Shown: positions 56,394 to 64,000 of the stretch, piece after piece | Numbering within the stretch: the stretch's first letter is position 1 | How the letters are laid out: each line of letters begins with the position of its first letter | Assembly (NCBI RefSeq): GCF_014203795.1 | Contig: NZ_JACHJU010000001.1 | Span: 4,216,001-4,280,000, forward strand | Reading direction: 5' to 3' | DNA from: Streptosporangium album | Lineage (GTDB): Bacteria; Actinomycetota; Actinomycetes; Streptosporangiales; Streptosporangiaceae | Length of the DNA: 64,000 nucleotides | Translations under genes and position numbers: made by a program | Notes under the pieces: model-generated | What the model saw: only the letters and a program-made list of their open reading frames with translations | Told to the model about the DNA's origin: nothing | Databases searched by the model: none

Positions 56394-56450
56394 TTGCCTA
56401 TGGCGGTTCGATAAATATACGACAATAAGGTGCAATGAAGCCCATATGGG
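56394..56450 (+). promoter_or_regulatory. Putative promoter of the Gln/Pro-repeat protein gene
   Basis: In the 238-bp AT-rich gap divergent from fbiA: TTGCCT (56394-56399), 16-base spacer, TATACG (56416-56421), a reasonable vegetative -35/-10 pair. A 10-bp palindrome CCCATATGGG (56441-56450) lies just downstream and could be an operator. Confidence 0.4.
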
Positions 56451-56526
56451 ATTCGCGGGGGTCCTGGGTCTCCCGACACTGAAGTCAGCCATGTGCAAAA
56501 CTGAGCCGGGTTTACCTAAAGACCCG

Positions 56527-58671
56527 ATGGGGGTAGTTGTGATCAATGTTGAAGCCGGACGGCTCCGAGGGCCGGCCGCGTGGCTCATGATCGCCATCGC
56601 GTCCATGAGTGTTCTCATCGGCATCGAGCGGCTGCTGTTCGGGGGATCCACCTCCTCGGCGGGTTCGTCCTTCGGCCTTCGCGCGTTCGGATACGTGGAC
56701 GACCTCACCTCGCCGGTGACCGTGGTGCTGCTCGTGGGCGCGGTGTTGCTGGCCGGTCATCTCGGTCCGGTGATCAAGCGCATGAAGATGATGGTCTACG
56801 TCGCCGTGGGCATGCTCGGGCTCACCGCGCTGTTCGGCCTGGTCGGGCTGTTCGGGGGGCTCTTCAGCGGCGACGCGACCCTCGGACGGAAGGTGGAGTT
56901 CCTCCTTCTCAACGTTCCCGGCCTCGCGCTGGCCGTGATCGCGCTGCTCTACCTGCTGCCGAAGGCGGCCTCGGCCGCACCCCAGGTGGCCGGCCTCCGC
57001 GCCGAGGGCGGCTTCGGCCATCCCCAGGAGCAGCACGCGTATCCCCAGGGTGGCCACGCCCAGCCCGTCCCGCAGCAGGGCTTCCAGGCTCAGGGTTTCC
57101 CGTCCCAGGAGCAGGCCCCGCAGGGCGGCCAGGGATACCAGCAGGGCTACCAGTCCGTGGACCAGGCTTCCCAGCAGGGCTACCAGTCCCAGGACCAGGC
57201 TTCCCAGCAGGGCTACCAGTCCCAGGACCAGCACTTCCAGCAGCAGGGCTTCGCGTCGCAGGAGCAGGCTCCGCAGCAGGGCTACCAGCCTCAGGGGCAG
57301 GTCCCGCAGGGTGGTCACGCCCAGCAGGCCCAGTCCGCCCCGCAGCAGGGCTTTCCGCCCCAGGAGCAGGCCCCGCAGGGCGGCCAGGGATACCAGCAGG
57401 GCTACCAGTCCGTGGACCAGGCTTCCCAGCAGGGCTACCAGTCCCAGGACCAGCACTTCCAGCAGCAGGGCTTCGCGTCGCAGGAGCAGGCTCCGCAGCA
57501 GGGCTACCAGCCTCAGGGGCAGGTCCCGCAGGGTGGTCACGCCCAGCAGGCCCAGTCCGCCCCCGCCTCCGTTCCGCAGGTCCCCTACAGCCAGCCGGCG
57601 CTCCCGCCCGCCCGCAGCTCCGCCACGGCCTCCGACGGCTACGGCCAGCAGAGCCCGCACTCCTACGCCCCGCCGGCCGGTGACGGCTACTCCCCGGCCG
57701 CCTACGCGCCGCCGGTCGAGACCCATGCTCACGGCGGCCAGGCCGCCTCCTACGCTCCGGCGCAGCCGGCCTCGCAGGTTCCGCCCCCCGCCCCGGCCGA
57801 GACCTACACCCCGAGCCCGTACGTCGCCGCCGACGCCCAGCCCCCTGCACCGGTCGCACCGTATGACCCGCCGGTCACGGCGTACGACCCGCCGGTCTAC
57901 GCCGCGCCCGCAGAGCAGCCGCAGCAGCAGGCCCCCGGCTACCCGGACTCCCAGCTTCCGGGCTACCCGCCGCCCGCCGCCGCGCAGTTCCCCGGCTACC
58001 CCCCGCAGCCCGAGCAGCAGCAGGCATCCTTCTACCAGCCGCAGTCCGAGACCTACCAGCCGCAGTCCGAGGCGCCCGCGCCGTACACGCCGGCAGACAG
58101 CCCGCAGCGGGCGGCCTTCGACGGCCAGGAGCAGTCGTCCTTCCCGCAGCCGCCGGAGAACTACGGTCAGCCGTTCACCGGCTACTCCGGCGCGGAGTTC
58201 GCCCGGCCGACCGAGCCGAACCTGCACTACCCGGCGCCGGGCCCGGTCGACCCCCGTTCCCAGCAGATGGCCCAGGCCTACCAGCAGGCGGAGACCTACC
58301 AGCAGCAGGCCCAGGGGACCGAGCCGCAGCTCCAGGTGCCGGAGTACGGGGCCTCGCCGCAGGGCGGGTCCTACGACGGCCCGTTCGGCCACCCGCAGAC
58401 CTCGCCCGCCGCGCAGCCGTACCAGCAGCAGAGCGGTCACCAGTGGGACCCGCCGGCTGACGCGACGCTCCGGTTCGACCCCAGTTCCTACCAGGGCGAT
58501 CCGCTCGGTGGAAACTCCTGGGACTCGCAGCCGGCCATAGACCCCACCGCGATCTACCGGCCGGAGCGCTCTGCTCAGGTCATGGGGGAGGAAAGCTCCG
58601 ATAGAGAGAGGGTGGGCCCCGGTCAGGAGGAGAACATGTCCTGGTACGGTTCCGACCGCCGAGAGCACTGA
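56527..58671 (+). CDS. Membrane protein with long Gln/Pro/Tyr-rich repeat tail
   Basis: About 714 residues. Residues 1-150 hold four or so transmembrane helices (AWLMIAIASMSVLIGI, VVLLVGAVLLAGHL, MVYVAVGMLGLTALFGL, ALAVIALLYLL). The remaining 560 are low-complexity Gln/Pro/Tyr/Ser-rich, built from units such as QGYQSQDQ and QQGFASQEQ, with a 205-238-bp block duplicated. The end, MSWYGSDRREH, is charged. The tail should be intrinsically disordered. No function recognised. ATG 56527 is used, but GTG 56539, with GGGGGT before it, is also possible. Confidence 0.75.
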   Translation: MGVVVINVEAGRLRGPAAWLMIAIASMSVLIGIERLLFGGSTSSAGSSFGLRAFGYVDDLTSPVTVVLLVGAVLLAGHLGPVIKRMKMMVYVAVGMLGLTALFGLVGLFGGLFSGDATLGRKVEFLLLNVPGLALAVIALLYLLPKAASAAPQVAGLRAEGGFGHPQEQHAYPQGGHAQPVPQQGFQAQGFPSQEQAPQGGQGYQQGYQSVDQASQQGYQSQDQASQQGYQSQDQHFQQQGFASQEQAPQQGYQPQGQVPQGGHAQQAQSAPQQGFPPQEQAPQGGQGYQQGYQSVDQASQQGYQSQDQHFQQQGFASQEQAPQQGYQPQGQVPQGGHAQQAQSAPASVPQVPYSQPALPPARSSATASDGYGQQSPHSYAPPAGDGYSPAAYAPPVETHAHGGQAASYAPAQPASQVPPPAPAETYTPSPYVAADAQPPAPVAPYDPPVTAYDPPVYAAPAEQPQQQAPGYPDSQLPGYPPPAAAQFPGYPPQPEQQQASFYQPQSETYQPQSEAPAPYTPADSPQRAAFDGQEQSSFPQPPENYGQPFTGYSGAEFARPTEPNLHYPAPGPVDPRSQQMAQAYQQAETYQQQAQGTEPQLQVPEYGASPQGGSYDGPFGHPQTSPAAQPYQQQSGHQWDPPADATLRFDPSSYQGDPLGGNSWDSQPAIDPTAIYRPERSAQVMGEESSDRERVGPGQEENMSWYGSDRREH
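57104..57563 (+). repeat. Duplicated 205-238-bp coding block
   Basis: 57104-57341 and 57359-57563 are nearly identical. The first copy carries one extra 33-base unit (starting gcttcccagcagggctacca). Both are in frame and encode the Gln-rich tail. It is a recent expansion and a likely site of length variation between strains. Confidence 0.88.
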
Positions 58672-58798
58672 ACGGCCAGGCGGTCGTCATGATCGCTTGG
58701 CTCGTCTGCCGCCGTGGCAGGCACACGACACATCACCGGGGAGAGCAGGTCTTTCCCCGGATACCGGCATGCCGCTTGACGCCACACCGGGCACGCGC

Positions 58799-58810
58799 GT
58801 GTAATTACAC
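58799..58810. promoter_or_regulatory. 12-bp palindrome upstream of whiB
   Basis: GTGTAATTACAC, a perfect palindrome about 85 bases before the WhiB start in an otherwise GC-rich region, flanked by ACGCGC and ACGTGT. It is a candidate operator. The regulator is unknown. Confidence 0.45.
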
Positions 58811-58894
58811 ACGTGTTGTTACGCCTTCCTCTGGGTGGGTAAGAGGGAGGCGTTCATAGGGGGGCTCCATTTGCGGGCGGCAGGGAGGTGTGCA

Positions 58895-59155
58895 GTGGCC
58901 GACCTGGTCATCGCACAGGACAGCATCGCTGAAGAGCAGCTTGGCTGGCAGGAACGCGCCTTGTGTGCGCAGACCGACCCGGAGGCGTTCTTCCCGGAGA
59001 AGGGCGGATCCACACGGGAGGCCAAGAAGGTTTGCCGCTCCTGCGAGGTCCGCGCCGAATGCCTTGAGTACGCGCTTGAGCATGACGAGCGGTTTGGCAT
59101 CTGGGGTGGGCTTTCCGAGCGGGAACGTCGCCGGATCAAGCGTGAGGCAGTCTAA
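58895..59155 (+). CDS. whiB: WhiB-family Fe-S transcription factor
   Basis: 86 residues from GTG 58895 (GGGAGG six bases upstream). The four cluster cysteines are in LCAQTD and VCRSCEVRAEC, followed by the GIWGG turn and a basic SERERRRIKREAV DNA-binding tail. Length and position beside fbiA match the WhiB/WhiB2 (WhmD) group, which controls septation and sporulation with WhiA in Streptomyces and mycobacteria; orthology is inferred from context. It is followed by a strong terminator, so it is monocistronic. Confidence 0.9.
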   Translation: MADLVIAQDSIAEEQLGWQERALCAQTDPEAFFPEKGGSTREAKKVCRSCEVRAECLEYALEHDERFGIWGGLSERERRRIKREAV

Positions 59156-59198
59156 GAGGCGGTTGCGGCGCTCGCTGAGGGCGCTTGACGATATTCCG

Positions 59199-59234
59199 AC
59201 GGGTCACGTGGCCACAGGTCACGTGACCCGTTTT
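59199..59234 (+). terminator. Rho-independent terminator of whiB
   Basis: ACGGGTCACGTG (59199-59210), 9-base loop, CACGTGACCCGT (59220-59231), followed by TTTT. A perfect 12-bp stem and the only terminator noticed here with a T-tract. Confidence 0.85.
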
Positions 59235-59312
59235 CATGCATATGGCATAGCCGTACATAGTGTGTCGTATCGTTGTCGCGCCCACCGTCACCCCTCCTGA
59301 ACCACGGGACGT

Positions 59313-62177
59313 ATGTCCAGCACCGACTCTCCCCGTCTCCACCACAGCGTCACCGCGATCGTCGTCTCCCATGACGGTGCCCGCTGGCTGGGGGAGACCC
59401 TCGACGCGTTGCTCGCGCAGACCCGGCCGGTGGACCGTGCCGTCGGCGTCGACAACGGCAGCCGGGACGGCAGCGCCGCGCTGCTGACCGGCGTCCTCGG
59501 CCCGAAAGCCGTGCTCACCCTCCCGCGCTCGACGAGCTTCGGCCAGGCCGTGGCCAAGGTGCTCGACCGGCTGGGGCCCGCCGGCGGCCGGGAGTGGATC
59601 TGGCTGCTGCACGACGACTGCGCGCCGGACGCCAACGCGCTGCAGGCCCTGCTCCACGCCGCCGACGCCGATCCCAAGGCCGGAGTGCTCGGCCCCAAGC
59701 TCCGTGACTGGCTGGACCGGCGGATCCTGCTCGAGATCGGCGTCACCGTCGACCGGACGGGCCGCCGGGACACCGGGCTGGAGGCGCGCGAGTTCGACCA
59801 GGGACAGTACGACGGCGTCAGGGACGTGCTCTCGGTCTCCAGCGCCGGGATGCTGATCCGCCGGGACGTCTGGGACGAGGTGGGCGGGCTCGATCCCTTC
59901 CTGCCGCTGTTCCGGGACGACCTCGACCTGTGCTGGCGGGTCAGGGCCGCAGGGCACCGAGTGCAGAACGTCACCCAGGCGGTCGCCTGGCATGCCGAGG
60001 CCGCCACCCGGCGCCGTCGCCGCATCGTCGTCAGCGGCGACCATCCCCGTCGCCTGGACCGCCGCAACGCGATCTTCGTGGTGATGGCGAACCTGCCGTT
60101 CTGGCCGCTGATGTGGGCACTGGTCCGCAACCTCGCCGGCTCGACCTTCCGTACGCTGCTGTTCCTGATGGCCAAGCGGCCCGCCGACGCGCTGGACGAG
60201 ATCGTCGCGCTCGGCTCGGTGCTCGGCCATCCTCGGCGGATGACCAAGGCCCGCCGGGCACGCGCCAAGGGCCGTAAACAGAACCACGCGGCGGTCAGAC
60301 GGCTGCTCACCCCGCCGGGCGCGGGCTACCGGCGTCTCTCGGACCGGCTCCAGAGCTACCTGGCGGGGACCGGCTTCGTGGAGTCGGCGGGACGGCACCA
60401 CGCCGTGACCTCCTCCCAGGAGGACGGCGAGGAACTGCTCACCGACGCCGGGGGGATGCAGCGGGTCTTCGGCAATCCGGGCGTGCTGCTCTTCCTCGCA
60501 CTCGCCGTGGTCACGCTGATCGCCGAGCGCGGCCTGATCGGCGGCACCCGGCTGGGCGGCGGCGCGCTTGTCCCGGTGATCGGCGGATCCAGCGACCTGT
60601 GGGACCTCTACCTGGAGGGATACCACCAGGCGGGCCTGGGGAGTGACGCGTGGGCGCCGCCGTACGTCGCGGTGCTGGCCGCGCTGTCCACCGTGCTGCT
60701 CGGCAAGACCTGGCTCGCGGTCTCGGTGCTGCTGCTGGGCTCCGTACCGCTGGCCGGGTTCTCCGCCTACGTGGCGACCCGGTCGATGATCCCGGGCCGG
60801 TGGACCCGCATCTGGCTGGCCTCCTCCTACGCGCTTCTCCCGGTGGCCACCGGCGTGGTCGCCGCCGGGCGGCTCGGCACCGCCGTGGTCTTCGTGCTGC
60901 TGCCCCTCTACGCGGCGCTGGCCACCACCCTGCTCGCGGGCGACGGCCGCAGGGCCCGCCGCGCCGCGTGGGGGCTGGGACTCCTCCTCGCCGTCGGCAC
61001 GGCCTTCGCCCCGCTGGTCTACCCGCTCACACTGGTCCTCGGCGCGCTGGCCGCGCTGGCCTTCCCCCGCAGAGGCGTCGCGCTCTCGGTGGTCATCGCG
61101 TTCGGCGTCCCGGTGGCGCTGCTGTTCCCCTGGCTGGTCCAGGTGCTCGGCGACCCGGGACGGCTCCTGCTGGAGGCGGGGTTGCACCAGCTCGCCCTGG
61201 TGGACGCCGCCCTGCCCGCCCAGTCGTTGCTGACGCTCAGCCCCGGAGGCCCCGGCATGCCGCCGCTCTGGGTGACCGGCGGTCTCATCTCCGCCTGCCT
61301 GGCCGCGCTGCTGATGCGCCGCAACCGGATGGTCATCGCGATCGGCTGGGGCGTCGCGCTCTTCGGCGTGCTGGTGGCGGTCCTGGTCAGCCGGACCCCG
61401 GTCACCTCTCTGAACGGCGATGCCGTGGCCCCGGCCTGGCCGGGCGTGCCGCTGGCCTTCGCCGCCACCGGCATGCTCGTGGTGGCGGCCCTCACCGCCG
61501 ACCGGATCGTCGAGTTCCGGGCGGCCGGCGGGCTGCGCAGACTCACCGCGTTCGCCGTCGTGGCGATCGCCTTCTCCACGCCGCTGCTCGCGGCGGGCAT
61601 GTGGGTCGTCAAGGGGGTGCAGGGCCCGATCAGCGGGAACGTGCCCGACGTGCTGCCCGCCCTGGCCGCGGTCAACTCGCGCGGCGGTGAGCGGACCCTG
61701 CTCCTGCGCACCAGGCAGGACGGCCTGACCTTCACCGTGCTGCGCGGCCGTCTCCCACTGATCGGCGAGTCCGACATCCCCATGCGGCAGGCGGCACGTG
61801 AGCGCGTCGGCGTCGCCGCCGCCGGGCTGGTCTCCGGCCGGGGCGCGGACGACGCCGATGTGCTGGCCACCTACGGCGTGCAGTTCGTCGCGGTGGCCCC
61901 GCCGATCAGCCCGGAGATCAGCCACGCGCTGGACTCCCAGCCCGCCCTGGCCAGGATGAGCCTGTCCCGGACGCTCGGGGTGTGGCGGCTGACCCAGCCG
62001 ATCGCCACGCCCCCGGTCCCGGCAGGCGATCCCTGGCACGACCGCTGGCTCTGGGCCCAGGCCGCCATCCTGCTGGTCGTCTCGGTCCTGGCGGCACCCG
62101 GCTCGCGGTCGGGCTCCGCGGACGGCCACACCCTCCAGGATCCGTCCGAGCCCGTGAGAGAGCTGGCCCCCCGGTGA
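59313..62177 (+). CDS. Giant membrane-bound GT2 glycosyltransferase
   Basis: 954 residues. The N-terminal GT-A domain (about 12-260) has VTAIVVSHDGARWL, VDNGSRDGS, LLHDDCAPD and FRDDLDLCWRVRAAG. The remaining part (about 385-800) has a dozen or more transmembrane helices, and the last 130 residues form an extracytoplasmic domain ending in one more helix. Proteins of this layout occur beside whiB in actinobacteria and are linked to wall polysaccharide synthesis. The overlap with the next gene (GTGA) suggests a two-component surface system. Donor and acceptor unknown. Confidence 0.85.
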   Translation: MSSTDSPRLHHSVTAIVVSHDGARWLGETLDALLAQTRPVDRAVGVDNGSRDGSAALLTGVLGPKAVLTLPRSTSFGQAVAKVLDRLGPAGGREWIWLLHDDCAPDANALQALLHAADADPKAGVLGPKLRDWLDRRILLEIGVTVDRTGRRDTGLEAREFDQGQYDGVRDVLSVSSAGMLIRRDVWDEVGGLDPFLPLFRDDLDLCWRVRAAGHRVQNVTQAVAWHAEAATRRRRRIVVSGDHPRRLDRRNAIFVVMANLPFWPLMWALVRNLAGSTFRTLLFLMAKRPADALDEIVALGSVLGHPRRMTKARRARAKGRKQNHAAVRRLLTPPGAGYRRLSDRLQSYLAGTGFVESAGRHHAVTSSQEDGEELLTDAGGMQRVFGNPGVLLFLALAVVTLIAERGLIGGTRLGGGALVPVIGGSSDLWDLYLEGYHQAGLGSDAWAPPYVAVLAALSTVLLGKTWLAVSVLLLGSVPLAGFSAYVATRSMIPGRWTRIWLASSYALLPVATGVVAAGRLGTAVVFVLLPLYAALATTLLAGDGRRARRAAWGLGLLLAVGTAFAPLVYPLTLVLGALAALAFPRRGVALSVVIAFGVPVALLFPWLVQVLGDPGRLLLEAGLHQLALVDAALPAQSLLTLSPGGPGMPPLWVTGGLISACLAALLMRRNRMVIAIGWGVALFGVLVAVLVSRTPVTSLNGDAVAPAWPGVPLAFAATGMLVVAALTADRIVEFRAAGGLRRLTAFAVVAIAFSTPLLAAGMWVVKGVQGPISGNVPDVLPALAAVNSRGGERTLLLRTRQDGLTFTVLRGRLPLIGESDIPMRQAARERVGVAAAGLVSGRGADDADVLATYGVQFVAVAPPISPEISHALDSQPALARMSLSRTLGVWRLTQPIATPPVPAGDPWHDRWLWAQAAILLVVSVLAAPGSRSGSADGHTLQDPSEPVRELAPR

Positions 62178-63589
62178 AATCACTGATCGAGAACCGGTTC
62201 AGCCTGCTCGCCCTGGTCCTGGTGGCGCTGCTCGCCCTGTACGGCGTGGCCTCCGCGACCCAGCCCGGGGCCGTCGCCCGGCCCGCACCCGGCCCGCAGA
62301 AGGTGCCCGTCGCCTCCGTGACGGCCATCTGCCCCGACCCCACCCAGGCCACCGTGGGCGTCGTCACCCCGCCGGGCGGCCAGGGGCCGGGCACCACGAC
62401 GGTCGCCACCGGAGCCAAGTCCCTGGCGACCCTGGAGGTCCCCGGCAACCTCTGGCAGGAGAAGGCCCCCGAGAAATCGGGGCCGCTGACGGTGACGTCC
62501 ACCGGGAGCATGGCCGCCGGCCTGGAGTCGGAGCAGACCCGCCGGGAGACCTCGGGGAAGCACCGGGGACTGGCCGGAGTGCGGTGCGTGGAGCCCGTGG
62601 CGAGCACCTGGCTGGTCGGGCCGGGCCCGGCGTCGGCCGACGTCACGATCCACCTCACCAACGCCGACTCCGCCCAGGCCGTCGCGGAGATCCTGATCTA
62701 CTCGGGAGAGGGGCCGGTGACCGGCGGCTCCGGTGGCGTGCTCACCCTCAAGCCGGGCGAGAGCCGTACGGTCAAGGCCGGGGACCTGGCCCCCTCTCCG
62801 CTCGTCATGGCGGTCGAGGTGCGCACCAGCTCCGGCCGGGTGGCCGCCGCGGCTCGGGCGGTCATGAACGGCGGCCGGGGCGTCGACTGGCTGCCGGTCT
62901 CCGCCGCGCCGGCCACCCGCGTCGTGGTGCCGGGCATCCCCGGCGGCGGGGGCAGACGCGAGCTGCTCGTCGCCTCCGTCAGCGAGTCCGACACGCTGGT
63001 CGAGGTCAAGGCGCTCACCCCTGACGGGACCTACGCGCTCAAGGACCGCGAGCTGGTCGAGGTGCCCGCGGGGTCCGTCGCCACCCTCGACCTGTCGACC
63101 GGCATCAGCGGCCAGCCCTCCGCGCTCCTGCTCACCTCCGACACCCCGATCGTGGCCGGGCTGACCGTCACCGGGACCGGGAAGAAGGGGGACGTGGCCT
63201 TCACCGCCGGCGCCGCCCCGATCGACCTGGGCAGTGTGGTGGCCGACAACCGCACGGGCAAGAAGCAGAGCTCCCGGCTGCTGCTGACCGCGCCGGACAC
63301 GGCCGGGAAGGTGAGCGTCCAGGTGCTGCCGCGCAAGGGCGAGGCCCCGGAGCCCTTCGAGGTGACCGTCACCGCCTCGCGCACCAAGGAGGTCAAACTG
63401 CCCAAGGTGGACGGGGCCTTCGCGGTGGTCGTGCTGCCCCTGCCCGGCTCCGGCCCGGTGTACGGCGGGCGGGTGATGGAGGAGCACGTCAAGGACGGGC
63501 TGCTGATGACCGCCCAGCCGCTGGCGGCCGCGCGCCTGTGGGCGCTGGTACCGCCGATCACCGAGTCCGTCTCGGCCGTGCTGCCCTGA
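62174..63589 (+). CDS. DUF5719-type secreted/anchored protein
   Basis: 471 residues from a GTG overlapping the glycosyltransferase stop. An N-terminal helix (FSLLALVLVALLALYGVAS) serves as signal or anchor, and the rest is beta-rich extracytoplasmic sequence with repeated units (LTLKPGESRTVKAGDL, VEVPAGSVATLDL). I believe this is the DUF5719 family found next to this glycosyltransferase in many actinomycetes; function unknown. Co-translation with the membrane enzyme suggests it is its partner outside the cell. Confidence 0.75.
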   Translation: MKSLIENRFSLLALVLVALLALYGVASATQPGAVARPAPGPQKVPVASVTAICPDPTQATVGVVTPPGGQGPGTTTVATGAKSLATLEVPGNLWQEKAPEKSGPLTVTSTGSMAAGLESEQTRRETSGKHRGLAGVRCVEPVASTWLVGPGPASADVTIHLTNADSAQAVAEILIYSGEGPVTGGSGGVLTLKPGESRTVKAGDLAPSPLVMAVEVRTSSGRVAAAARAVMNGGRGVDWLPVSAAPATRVVVPGIPGGGGRRELLVASVSESDTLVEVKALTPDGTYALKDRELVEVPAGSVATLDLSTGISGQPSALLLTSDTPIVAGLTVTGTGKKGDVAFTAGAAPIDLGSVVADNRTGKKQSSRLLLTAPDTAGKVSVQVLPRKGEAPEPFEVTVTASRTKEVKLPKVDGAFAVVVLPLPGSGPVYGGRVMEEHVKDGLLMTAQPLAAARLWALVPPITESVSAVLP

Positions 63590-63594
63590 GGCCG

Positions 63595-63622
63595 GTCCCG
63601 GACCCCGCGAGGCGTCCGGGAC
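63595..63622. terminator. Bidirectional hairpin between convergent genes
   Basis: GTCCCGGA, 12-base loop, TCCGGGAC: a perfect 8-bp stem in the 53-bp gap between the DUF5719-type gene and the convergent metallopeptidase-family gene. Confidence 0.55.
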
Positions 63623-63642
63623 GGAGTCGCGCGGCGCCGGGG

Positions 63643-64000
63643 TCAGTCGCGGTCGTAGCCCGGGTCGACCGTCTCGGGTGCCAGCCCCAGAAGCTCGGCG
63701 ACCTGCTCCACCACGGCGTCGTGCACCATGGCGCCGAGCTGGTCGCGGTCGCGGGCACGGGCCTCCAGGGGGCGCCGGTAGATGATCACGACGGCCGGCC
63801 GCTTGCCCGCGGCGGGCTCGGACCGGCCGAAGGGGATCGGCTCCCCGGTCAGCAGTCCGGGACCGTCGCTCAGCTCGCCGAGCGGCGGCACCTCCTCGAC
63901 CGCGAACTCCACCGCTGCCAGCTGCTTGCTCCAGCGGGGCTTGAGCCGCTCCACGGCGTCCAGGACGAAGTCGTCGAAACGCTCGCTGCGGGACCTGGCG
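63643..64000 (-). CDS. Metallopeptidase-family (zincin-like) protein, 5' end beyond window
   Basis: The C-terminal 118 residues are visible, and the frame stays open to the right edge (RFDDFVLDAVERLKPRW precedes the internal GTG at 63954). It resembles the small actinobacterial metallopeptidase family encoded near whiB2 in mycobacteria (Rv3259-like). The zinc motif HExxH is not present: the matching helix reads VHDAVVEQVAELLGL, so protease activity is doubtful. This may be usual in the actinobacterial branch. Confidence 0.75.
   Translation of the reverse strand, partial: ARSRSERFDDFVLDAVERLKPRWSKQLAAVEFAVEEVPPLGELSDGPGLLTGEPIPFGRSEPAAGKRPAVVIIYRRPLEARARDRDQLGAMVHDAVVEQVAELLGLAPETVDPGYDRD

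Noticed and set aside
56512-58668. 718-codon minus-strand frame opposite the Gln-rich protein
   Set aside because: Leu/Arg/Val/Gly repeats that mirror the Gln/Pro repeats of the plus strand. The plus strand has membrane helices, a promoter and correct codon bias.

Overview
The window looks like chromosome from a high-GC Gram-positive actinomycete, most likely a filamentous Streptosporangiaceae- or Streptomyces-type organism. The evidence is the very high GC content, GTG/TTG starts with GGAGG-type ribosome binding sites, tightly overlapping ATGA/GTGA gene junctions, a complete fbiA/fbiB/fbiC coenzyme F420 set, a WhiB regulator, a SARP regulator carrying a TTA codon, and many cell-wall glycopolymer genes. 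The genus is inference.

Left end (1-16711): a biosynthetic gene cluster. Six minus-strand genes are joined by stop/start overlaps and read A-T-KS hybrid, type II thioesterase, two tandem LanB-like (lantibiotic dehydratase N-terminal family) proteins, an A-T-C-T NRPS, then a KS-AT polyketide synthase that runs off the left edge. A divergent SARP activator lies across a regulatory region with three 8-bp inverted repeats. No precursor peptide, LanC or LanB elimination protein is present, so the LanB pair probably serves the assembly line rather than a lanthipeptide. The two LanB genes are near-identical except for three sharply bounded divergent blocks. This is the best candidate for an undescribed system.

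16743-30645: an envelope-glycopolymer region. It holds a STAS-domain protein, an LCP ligase, glycosyltransferases, a TagF-like polymerase, an IspD-SDR fusion expected to make CDP-ribitol, a CDP-alcohol phosphotransferase with an extra N-terminal domain, a DUF5941-type membrane protein, and a run of nucleotidyltransferase, glycerol-1-phosphate dehydrogenase family protein and a second CDP-alcohol phosphotransferase. After these come a glycosyltransferase, a decarboxylase remnant and a PfkB kinase.

30722-32961: an acetoacetate decarboxylase family protein and an ECF sigma/anti-sigma pair whose sigma reading frame is broken near its start at a C5 tract.

32975-49428: a second surface-polysaccharide region. 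It contains GT4 and GT2 glycosyltransferases, an acyltransferase, a second LCP protein, two GT-C-like membrane proteins, two flippase-like membrane proteins, a methyltransferase and a sugar-1-phosphate nucleotidyltransferase.

49462-64000: largely conserved core. It includes an AlkA-type glycosylase, fbiC, small membrane proteins, fbiB-fbiA, a Gln/Pro-repeat membrane protein, WhiB, a giant membrane glycosyltransferase with a DUF5719-type partner, and a metallopeptidase-family gene cut by the right edge. WhiB, fbiA, fbiB, LCP and sugar nucleotidyltransferase genes are also clustered in mycobacteria, so this end is probably vertically inherited. I saw no tRNA, rRNA, CRISPR array or transposase.
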